In this document: positions 1 through 5,620 of the stretch, in pieces | Layout of the letters: every line of letters starts with the position of its first letter | Position numbering within the stretch: position 1 is the stretch's first letter | Program-made: the position numbers and the translations under genes | Notes under the pieces: generated by a model | Databases searched by the model: none | The model's input: only the letters and a program-made list of their open reading frames with translations | Told to the model about the DNA's origin: nothing | Assembly (NCBI GenBank): GCA_031296755.1 | Contig: JAUMMZ010000023.1 | Coordinates: 1 to 37,981, forward strand | Direction of reading: 5' to 3' | DNA: 37,981 nucleotides | DNA from: Collinsella sp. | GTDB lineage: Bacteria; Actinomycetota; Coriobacteriia; Coriobacteriales; Coriobacteriaceae

Positions 1-94
1 TCGCGGCAGATTTATACCCGCGTCCGAGCTCGAAGAGCCCTATGGCCGCCTTCCTGGCCTCGACATCATGCTTCACCCTCAAATCAACGCGCAT
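1..94 (-). CDS. IS3-type OrfA / helix-turn-helix transposase-like protein, partial (N-terminus only)
   Basis: Only the first 31 codons are inside the window; the gene runs off the left edge. The translation starts MRVDLRVKHDVEARKAAI and continues with GLFELGRGYKSAA. This is the opening helix pair of the small HTH proteins that form OrfA of IS3-like elements, where a sequence-specific DNA-binding helix normally follows. The start ATG (92-94) has a GGGAGG ribosome site 8 nt upstream, and that site lies inside the 3' arm of the perfect hairpin at 102-135. It is too short to trigger a standard ORF call, and the family assignment rests on a short stretch. The rest of the element, its inverted repeats and any OrfB lie outside the window. 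Confidence 0.55.
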   Translation of the reverse strand, partial: MRVDLRVKHDVEARKAAIGLFELGRGYKSAA

Positions 95-135
95 AAAGAA
101 AGCCTCCCATTTCTCATGTCCAAGAAATGGGAGGC
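95..135 (-). terminator. Perfect 13-bp hairpin: rpiB terminator and/or mask of the transposase ribosome site
   Basis: GCCTCCCATTTCT (102-114) and AGAAATGGGAGGC (123-135) are perfect reverse complements around an 8-nt loop. In minus-strand RNA the hairpin begins 24 nt after the rpiB stop and is followed by TTTCTTT, so it can act as an intrinsic terminator. Its 3' arm also contains the GGGAGG ribosome site of the HTH gene starting at 94. Confidence 0.6.
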
Positions 136-159
136 AGTTCAGGGTGACGGGCTTTTCCA

Positions 160-636
160 CTACCAGCCGCGTGCCTCCTCCGCACGCACGAGCTGACGAG
201 CCTCGATCTGGCGAATCATATCGATGCGGCGCTGGTGACGGCCGCCCTCGAACTCGCCGGTGAGCCAGGCGTCGACGATCATCTTGGCCAGCTCGATGCC
301 TACCACGCGAGCACCAAATGCGAGCATGTTGGTGTTGTTGTGCTCGCGTGACAAGCGAGCGGAATACGGCTCAGAGCAGGTGCAGCAACGGATACCGCGC
401 ACCTTGTTCGCGGCAAGCGAAATGCCCACTCCCGTGCCGCAGATCACGATACCGCGATCGACTTCCCCGGCCACGACCGCGTTCGCCACGGCCTCACCCG
501 CGATGGGATAGTCAAAGCGCTCGGTGCTGTCCGTGCCGAAGTTCACGACCTCATAGCCGTACTTCTCCTGGATATACGCCGCAATGGCTTCCTTATACTC
601 AACCGCGACGTGGTCGTTTCCAATACCGATCTTCAT
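160..636 (-). CDS. rpiB: RpiB/LacAB-family sugar-phosphate isomerase (ribose-5-P / allose-6-P isomerase)
   Basis: 158 aa, the usual length for RpiB. The family interconverts aldose and ketose phosphates; E. coli RpiB acts on ribose-5-phosphate and also on D-allose-6-phosphate. The N-terminal phosphate/ring-opening motif GNDHVAVEYK is present, and the active-site loop IVICGTGVGISLAANK places the catalytic Cys at residue 66, the same number as in E. coli RpiB. The start is fixed by GGAAAGGGG upstream of ATG 636. It is the last gene of the minus-strand cluster, 69 nt after the AlsE-like epimerase. That context favours a role in turning an allose-type phosphate into allulose-6-phosphate, although a general ribose-5-phosphate role cannot be excluded. 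Confidence 0.85.
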   Translation of the reverse strand: MKIGIGNDHVAVEYKEAIAAYIQEKYGYEVVNFGTDSTERFDYPIAGEAVANAVVAGEVDRGIVICGTGVGISLAANKVRGIRCCTCSEPYSARLSREHNNTNMLAFGARVVGIELAKMIVDAWLTGEFEGGRHQRRIDMIRQIEARQLVRAEEARGW

Positions 637-705
637 AAGAGACCCCTTTCCAAATCCGCTCGCGCGTGTCGCGCGCTCATTCCGTCCTAATTTGCCATTA
701 CGCTT

Positions 706-1359
706 CTAATACACCTCGCCGGCGCGCAGGCGACGCAAGCACTCCTCGTAACCGGCGTCCTTGCCAAACAGCGCACTGGTGCCCAGGATGAAGCCATCCG
801 CACCGATGGCGGACAGATCGCGCACGCGCTCAGGCGAGCAGGCGCCATCGATCATGAGCTTGAAGCCGAAGCGTTCCTTCAGCGCGGCAAGACGACGTAC
901 CTTATCGTTCGTGAACTCGATGAAGCTCTGACCGGCAAAGCCCGGGTTCACCGTCATGACCATCACGTAGTCGCAAAGGTTCAACATCTCCTCCACCTCG
1001 GAAATCGAGGTGTCGGGGTTTACTGCGATGCCTGCGCTCTTGCCGAGGGCCTTGATCGCAGCGAGAGTCTTGACCACGTAGCGCTCGGACTCCGGATGGA
1101 TGTAGATGATGTCCGCGCCGGCGGAGGCGAAAAGCTCCACCTTGCTGGCGGGGTTCTCGACCATAAGGTGCACGTCAACGAGCTTGTTGGTGGCGGCACG
1201 CACGGCCTTAATGTCCTCGAGGCCCATGGCGAAGTTGGGAACGAAACTGCCGTCCATCACGTCGCAATGGAAGATATCAATGCCGGCGGCGTCGAGCTCC
1301 TCGACGGTCGCACGCAGGTTGCCGTAGTCGGCGCACATGAGGCTGGGGCAGAGCAACAT
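706..1359 (-). CDS. alsE: D-allulose-6-phosphate 3-epimerase (AlsE-like, ribulose-phosphate 3-epimerase family)
   Basis: 217 aa TIM barrel of the Rpe family. Visible motifs are PSLMCAD (residues 5-11), HCDVMDGSFVPNF (31-43; metal and catalytic Asp), VHLMVENP, HPESE, VMTVNPGFAGQSFI, LMIDGACS (second catalytic Asp) and GTSALF near the C-terminus. PSLMC, HPE and VMTVNPGFAGQ resemble E. coli AlsE more than housekeeping Rpe. AlsE converts D-allulose-6-phosphate to fructose-6-phosphate. AAGGAG sits 6 nt before the ATG. Two identical 15-bp direct repeats lie upstream (1402-1416, 1436-1450) and are candidate DeoR operators. If AlsE is wrong, the fallback is a second ribulose-5-phosphate 3-epimerase. 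Confidence 0.75.
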   Translation of the reverse strand: MLLCPSLMCADYGNLRATVEELDAAGIDIFHCDVMDGSFVPNFAMGLEDIKAVRAATNKLVDVHLMVENPASKVELFASAGADIIYIHPESERYVVKTLAAIKALGKSAGIAVNPDTSISEVEEMLNLCDYVMVMTVNPGFAGQSFIEFTNDKVRRLAALKERFGFKLMIDGACSPERVRDLSAIGADGFILGTSALFGKDAGYEECLRRLRAGEVY

Positions 1360-1401
1360 GGTGAACTCCTTATCTGCTCTTTGGTTATCTACTCGTTGGT
1401 A

Positions 1402-1450
1402 ATTAATCGTTTAACCTGTATCTAAAGTCTGGCTGATTAATCGTTTAACC
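1402..1450. promoter_or_regulatory. Two identical 15-bp direct repeats, candidate DeoR operators
   Basis: ATTAATCGTTTAACC occurs at 1402-1416 and again at 1436-1450, 34 bp start to start (about three helical turns), in the 262-bp gap between the DeoR gene and the epimerase gene. A close variant, TTAATCGATTGACC, is at 2472-2485 upstream of the regulator gene itself. DeoR-family repressors commonly bind spaced direct repeats. The assignment is inferred from position and repetition. The remainder of the gap shows no ORF. Confidence 0.5.
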
Positions 1451-1621
1451 ACGTTGTTAACCTACAGGTTTCTCTAGATTCACAACGTTGTCATATTTGT
1501 CTATCTAGCTGGCGTCATACGGATTCCGTACGGCGAAAAGCCGTTGTGTTCCCTAGAAAGAGGCCCCGCCATTCAGCTGGCCACCATGGGCCGTGCTCGC
1601 ACGGGCGTGGGCCTTGAAACC

Positions 1622-2365
1622 CTACGCCTCCGGCGTGATCAGGCGCGCACGTTGGGCGATCTTCTCGTCATAGGACTCCGCGATAATCGCCACACCATCG
1701 AACCCAAACGCGCGAACACTCGAGAACTGATGGAACTTCGAGCTGTCGCACAGCACGTACGTCTTGTTCGAGTTCTCGCGCACAATGCGCTTTTTCGTCG
1801 CCTCAACGTAGGAGGGCGTCATGGCGCCGCGGTCCTCGTCAATCGCGTTGATCCCGATAAACGCCTTATCGAAGTACAGGTCGCGCAGGATCGATTCGGT
1901 CATAGAACCGCAGAACGAGGAGTTCACATGGTTGAACTCGCCGCCCACTACGATGAGCTGGGCGCGTATCTCGCTCTTAATCAGGCACGCCGAGGCATCC
2001 GTCGTGTAAATTGTCACGTCGCGGTCGAGCAACAAGCGCAGCAGGGCCGTACAGGTGGAGCCGGAATCGAGATAGAGCGTATCTCCATCCTCAACGAGAC
2101 GCAGGGCAACCTGGGCAATCTGGTCCTTCTCGCTCCCGTGCAAACCCGAACGCGTCGAGATGCTCACCTCGTGGACAGCCGGGACGAGCTTCACTGCGCC
2201 GCCCGAAAGATGCTCAACCTTGCCAAGCGCTTCCAGCTCCTTGAGGTCGCGGCGCAGCGTCGAAATAGAGACGCCCGGCAGCTCCTCCTGCAGCTCGGAA
2301 ATCCTCGCGAGGCCCGACTTCTGCAGGCACTCTACAATTCGCTCCTGGCGCTCATACGGGATCAT
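1622..2365 (-). CDS. DeoR-family transcriptional regulator of the sugar cluster
   Basis: 247 aa from the ATG at 2365, the normal DeoR length. A longer reading from 2614 adds 83 residues with no family resemblance and is not used; GGAGAGGG lies just upstream of 2365. The N-terminal winged helix reads MIPYERQERIVECLQKSG then ISELQEELPGVSISTLRRDLKELE (recognition helix STLRRDL). The C-terminal sugar-phosphate-sensing domain has the typical VALRLVEDGDTLYLDSGSTC, TIYTTDA, LIVVGGEF, FIGINAIDEDRG and KTYVLCDSSKF stations. It most likely represses the PTS and isomerase genes around it and is released by a sugar phosphate. Its own upstream region holds a candidate operator at 2472-2485. Confidence 0.88.
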   Translation of the reverse strand: MIPYERQERIVECLQKSGLARISELQEELPGVSISTLRRDLKELEALGKVEHLSGGAVKLVPAVHEVSISTRSGLHGSEKDQIAQVALRLVEDGDTLYLDSGSTCTALLRLLLDRDVTIYTTDASACLIKSEIRAQLIVVGGEFNHVNSSFCGSMTESILRDLYFDKAFIGINAIDEDRGAMTPSYVEATKKRIVRENSNKTYVLCDSSKFHQFSSVRAFGFDGVAIIAESYDEKIAQRARLITPEA

Positions 2366-2623
2366 ATTGGGACCCTCTCCAAACCACTCTGCTTCACGCT
2401 CGTTCATTTCTTTTCGAAAAGTGTAACGCATGTGCAGAATAGCGGCCGCCACCTGTTGCGATGACGACCGCTTAATCGATTGACCTACCCTCTCGTTCAC
2501 AATTTGAACGAAGGTGAGGCACCTCACGCAAGGGTGACGCTCCTCGAGCGAGGATAACGAGCCCCAGGCGAGACGGCGCGCTTCGAGTGAAATGGCGCCC
2601 CAGAGGCGACGCACTTCAAGCTC
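2366..2623. other. Intergenic region between EIIBC and DeoR genes, with a candidate operator
   Basis: This 258-bp gap lies between two co-directional minus-strand genes. It contains TTAATCGATTGACC at 2472-2485, matching 12 of 14 positions of the repeats upstream of the epimerase gene. It also contains short imperfect inverted repeats near 2515-2622 that could form a weak hairpin after the EIIBC stop. I see no additional gene. Confidence 0.4.
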
Positions 2624-4000
2624 TTAGGCGAGCTTCTGCTCCTTGTCGCAGAAGACAAAGCCCAGCACCGCGGAGACCGCAAAGGCAATGAGCATGCCAA
2701 CCATGGCCCAGGCGAAGTTCATAGCGTCGGAGCTCACAAACGCCGGGAAGGTGGTAACGGAGCCAAAGGTAAAGGCCGTGGTCACAACACCCATGAGGCC
2801 GCAGAACGCGCCGCCAGCGGCACCGCCGATGATCTGGGCGAGCCACAGCTTCTTGTTCTGCACGAGCATACCGAACAGGGTGGGCTCGATGATGGCGGAC
2901 AGGGCGATGGAGATAACACCGGTCATGGAGAAGGTCCTGAGCTTCTGGTCGCGGGCCTTCAGGAACACGCCCAGGGCGCAGCCGATCACGCCGAAGTTGC
3001 AGGCGAAGGTGAACGGGCAGATGTAGTCGTAACCAACCGTGGCGATGTTGTTGATCATGATGGGGTTCACGGCCCAGTGGATACCCATGGACACGAGCAC
3101 CGACCAACCGCCGCCGACCAGGATGCCGGCAAGCACGGAGCTGCGCTCGATGAGCCAGTTGACCACGAAGCCGATGCCCTCGCCGGCGTACACGCCCAGC
3201 GGGCCGATCACGATCATGGTGAGGGGAACCATCACGAGCAGGGACACGGCGGGCAGCACGACGAGCTTGAGCATCTCGGAGACGTGCTCATCGAGCCACT
3301 TATACAGGAACGAATAGGCCCAGGAGGCGAGAATCGCCGGGATAACCGTGGAGTTGTAGCTCATAAGCACTACGGGGATGCCGAACAGGTCGGTCATGGC
3401 CCCGTTGCCCGTGTCGCCCATAAGAGCGATAAAGTCCGGGTACAGCAGGCAGGCGCAGATGAGTGCCGACAGGTAGGGGCTGGCACCGAAGCGCTTACCG
3501 GCCGAGAAGCCAAGAAGCACCGGCAAGAAGTAGAACACGCTCATGGCCAAGGTGTACAGGATGGTGTAGGTGCCCGAGCCCTCGGCAATGATGCCGAGCT
3601 GGGCGGCCAGGATGACAAAGCCGCGCAGGATACCGGAGCCGGCCATCGCGGGCAGCAGCGGGGCAAAGATGCCGGAGATCGCGGAGAAGACCTGGCTGAC
3701 GATGCTCTCGCCCTCGTCCTTGGTAGCAGCGGAGATCTCCGCGCCCGAGCCCTTGACCAGCGGCTCAAACTTCTCGTACAGCTTCGGGACCTCAGTGCCG
3801 ATGAGAACCTGGTACTGACCAGCCTTGTTCAGCGTGTTCACAACGCCTTCGACTTCCTTGACCGCAGCGTCGTCACAAGCCGCGTCGTCCTTGAGATTGA
3901 GGCGCAGGCGCGTCGCGCAGTGCGTCATTCCCGAGATGTTCTCGGGACCACCGACGGCGTCCAGAATCCCCTGAGCCATCGCGTTCCAGTCGCGTTTCAT
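2624..4000 (-). CDS. PTS system EIIBC component, glucose/beta-glucoside superfamily (probable allose/allulose transporter)
   Basis: 458 aa. The EIIB domain occupies about residues 1-85, with the phosphorylated Cys28 in MTHCATRLRL. It is followed by an EIIC domain of roughly ten membrane segments (about 105-450), with the substrate-site region GGGWSVLVSMGIHWAVNP and IEPTLFG. There is no EIIA domain, so phosphate must come from a glucose-type EIIA encoded elsewhere. The stop of the upstream isomerase gene is 3 nt from this start and GGGGAGG overlaps that stop codon, indicating translational coupling. Substrate is inferred from the neighbouring AlsE- and RpiB-like genes: import and phosphorylation of D-allose or D-allulose. 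A beta-glucoside substrate is less likely because no glycosidase is in the unit. Confidence 0.85.
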   Translation of the reverse strand: MKRDWNAMAQGILDAVGGPENISGMTHCATRLRLNLKDDAACDDAAVKEVEGVVNTLNKAGQYQVLIGTEVPKLYEKFEPLVKGSGAEISAATKDEGESIVSQVFSAISGIFAPLLPAMAGSGILRGFVILAAQLGIIAEGSGTYTILYTLAMSVFYFLPVLLGFSAGKRFGASPYLSALICACLLYPDFIALMGDTGNGAMTDLFGIPVVLMSYNSTVIPAILASWAYSFLYKWLDEHVSEMLKLVVLPAVSLLVMVPLTMIVIGPLGVYAGEGIGFVVNWLIERSSVLAGILVGGGWSVLVSMGIHWAVNPIMINNIATVGYDYICPFTFACNFGVIGCALGVFLKARDQKLRTFSMTGVISIALSAIIEPTLFGMLVQNKKLWLAQIIGGAAGGAFCGLMGVVTTAFTFGSVTTFPAFVSSDAMNFAWAMVGMLIAFAVSAVLGFVFCDKEQKLA

Positions 4001-4003
4001 TGG

Positions 4004-4942
4004 TTACCTCCCCATTGCGCAGAAGAGCTCGCGGACAAGCTCGGCTGCCTTAATCGCGTCGTTTGCATCGATAACGGATTGGATCTTCTCCATGCCTACG
4101 GTCTCGATTGCATCGTTGAGCAGATGAATCATCTGGTCGTTCTGCGTAGCCTCGCCGGCAGCGGGTTCGATGACCGGGAACGTGTCGAAGTAGATCGCGC
4201 TGTCGTACCCGTGCTTCTTCACGTAGTAGAGGAACTCGAGGGTCTTCACCGGCGTGGACGTACCAATCATAAGGCCATCATCGAAGCGACCGTTGCCGTC
4301 GTTTAGGTGAATGCCGTAGAGCTTGCCCTCGCGGCCGAACAGGTCGACGGCCATGGCGGGGTTCTCGTGCTTCATGAGCATGTGGCAGTAGTCCAGCGTG
4401 ACGCCCAGGTTCGGGCGGTCTGCAGCGTTGAGGATCATGCCGGTCATGCCCATGGAGTCGATGAACGCGTACGCGCGCTCCTCGTAGGGTTTGTACTCGA
4501 TCGAGATCTTGAGGTCGGGCGCATAATCGCAGACCTTCTGGAATGCGGCTACGAGCTGGTCGAAGACGCGAGCATAGGCGATCTGGAAGCTGTAGTCGAA
4601 ACCGTCGTGGCCGAGCCAGATGGTCACCGTGTTGCCACCGGCAGTGCGGCAGTAGTCGCACGCCTCGTAGCAGAGCTCAAGGGCTTCCGCGGCAAGGGCA
4701 TCATCGGCATTGCCCAGGTCACCGTTGAGGAACGCGTTGCGGAAGCGCAGCGCGCAGCCGTTCAGCTGCAGTTCGTGAGCTGCGAGCTTGGCGGCCATGT
4801 CCTCCGCCGTGACACCTGTGCAGTGCTCGGGGTAGTTGAGGTCGACGTGCGTGAGGCCCACGCTCTGGAACTCCGCGAACACGCGATCAAGATTCTTGTC
4901 GCCATCGCGAAAATAGGAGTTGATACGAGTTGCAAGCTTCAT
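4004..4942 (-). CDS. Xylose-isomerase-like TIM-barrel sugar isomerase/epimerase (rhamnose-isomerase-like metal site)
   Basis: 312 aa from the ATG at 4942, preceded by AAAGGA. An in-frame start at 5071 adds 43 unlikely residues. The body starts MKLATRINSYFRDGDKNL. Likely metal ligands can be read in order: Glu in SIEYKPYEERAYA, Asp and His in TLDYCHML, His in YGIHLNDGNGRFDDG and Asp in IYFDTFP. This Glu / Asp..His / His / Asp pattern resembles the Pseudomonas-type L-rhamnose isomerases, some of which interconvert D-allose and D-allulose. First gene of the minus-strand cluster, 3 nt ahead of the EIIBC gene. Whether it acts on free or phosphorylated sugar is open, because the PTS would deliver a phosphate. 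A D-tagatose-3-epimerase-like role is the alternative. Confidence 0.72.
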   Translation of the reverse strand: MKLATRINSYFRDGDKNLDRVFAEFQSVGLTHVDLNYPEHCTGVTAEDMAAKLAAHELQLNGCALRFRNAFLNGDLGNADDALAAEALELCYEACDYCRTAGGNTVTIWLGHDGFDYSFQIAYARVFDQLVAAFQKVCDYAPDLKISIEYKPYEERAYAFIDSMGMTGMILNAADRPNLGVTLDYCHMLMKHENPAMAVDLFGREGKLYGIHLNDGNGRFDDGLMIGTSTPVKTLEFLYYVKKHGYDSAIYFDTFPVIEPAAGEATQNDQMIHLLNDAIETVGMEKIQSVIDANDAIKAAELVRELFCAMGR

Positions 4943-5379
4943 GCTTCTACGTCCTTTACCTTCGTCCTTGATCGTTTCTGCTCGTTCGAGCACCTGATCT
5001 ATATCCGTAATTCGATAAGGGCCGCAGCCTGCGCGCCGGGGCTTACCCTGTGACATGTAGATTACTGCCACGTAAGTTCATTTTCAATCAGTATTTTTCA
5101 TTCTTTTTCTCATTGTGTCAGAGTTTTTCACTGCAAATGGCCATCTACCTTGTGGTTTTGCTGTTAATCAAGTTTGACCATTCTTGATGCTATTTGATTT
5201 AATCTGAACTTAACTACCGTTTACAGGCGAAAATCAACCGTTCGCCGGCGACGGTGACGCAAAATGAAGAAAGCTTGCATGGGGTTGACACGGTAAATCC
5301 CCTCGTCAAAAATACGGGCGGATTGAAACGGGTACAAGGTACCTGGAGCGCACTGCGCCCGGCCTTAAGGAGGTGTGCC
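4943..5379. other. Divergent regulatory region between the sugar cluster and the mgtA leader
   Basis: This 437-bp region is AT-richer than its surroundings, especially 5070-5220. It must carry the minus-strand promoter of the sugar cluster and the plus-strand promoter of mgtA. TTAATCAAGTTTGACC at 5164-5179 resembles the candidate DeoR operator with two extra bases. Apart from the plus promoter candidate at 5285-5313 I cannot pick out confident -35/-10 pairs, and no gene is supported here. Confidence 0.5.
5285..5313 (+). promoter_or_regulatory. Candidate sigma-70 promoter of the mgtA leader
   Basis: A perfect TTGACA at 5285-5290 is followed after 17 nt by AAAAAT (5308-5313), a 4-of-6 match to the -10 consensus. 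Start of transcription here would give a leader of about 300 nt before mgtA that includes the small ORF at 5380-5451. Confidence 0.45.
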
Positions 5380-5451
5380 ATGAAAGGCAGTCATAGTCGA
5401 AAAACCTGCATGTCGCCCTCGGCACGCCGCGAGGATTCCCCGTTCGCATAA
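5380..5451 (+). CDS. 23-aa leader peptide upstream of the Mg2+ ATPase
   Basis: A textbook ribosome site (AAGGAGGTG, 5367-5375) sits 4 nt before ATG 5380, and the frame ends at TAA 5449-5451. The peptide begins MKGSHSRKTCMSPSARRE and ends DSPFA; it is basic and Ser/Arg-rich with two prolines. A longer in-frame reading from 5254 lacks a ribosome site. The gap to mgtA is 169 nt. In Salmonella, translation of short leader ORFs (mgtL, mgtP) controls mgtA/mgtB expression through alternative RNA structures. A similar role is inferred here from position and from the very strong ribosome site, not from sequence similarity. Confidence 0.55.
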   Translation: MKGSHSRKTCMSPSARREDSPFA

Positions 5452-5620
5452 ACGCCAGTAGCCGATCGTTGGCACTCATTCACGAGCACGAGCACCGTAA
5501 AACTCACCACAAAGCCGCCCGTCCTCTTTACGGGGATTCGCGAGCATGACGTGAGCGACATCTAGGTTTTTTGAAGCAAATACGACACGTACGCTAACTC
5601 CCTTCAACAAGGAGGACCCT

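Noticed and set aside
3077..4306. 409-aa plus-strand ORF
   Set aside because: Antisense shadow of the EIIBC and isomerase genes: low complexity in His/Asp/Val, no family signature, no ribosome site.
5254..5451. 65-aa ORF upstream of mgtA
   Set aside because: The start at 5254 has no ribosome site, while the in-frame ATG at 5380 has an ideal one; only the last 23 codons are kept.
5314..5620. M-box (ykoK) Mg2+ riboswitch
   Set aside because: I could not recognise the conserved M-box core blocks; a covariance-model search would settle it.
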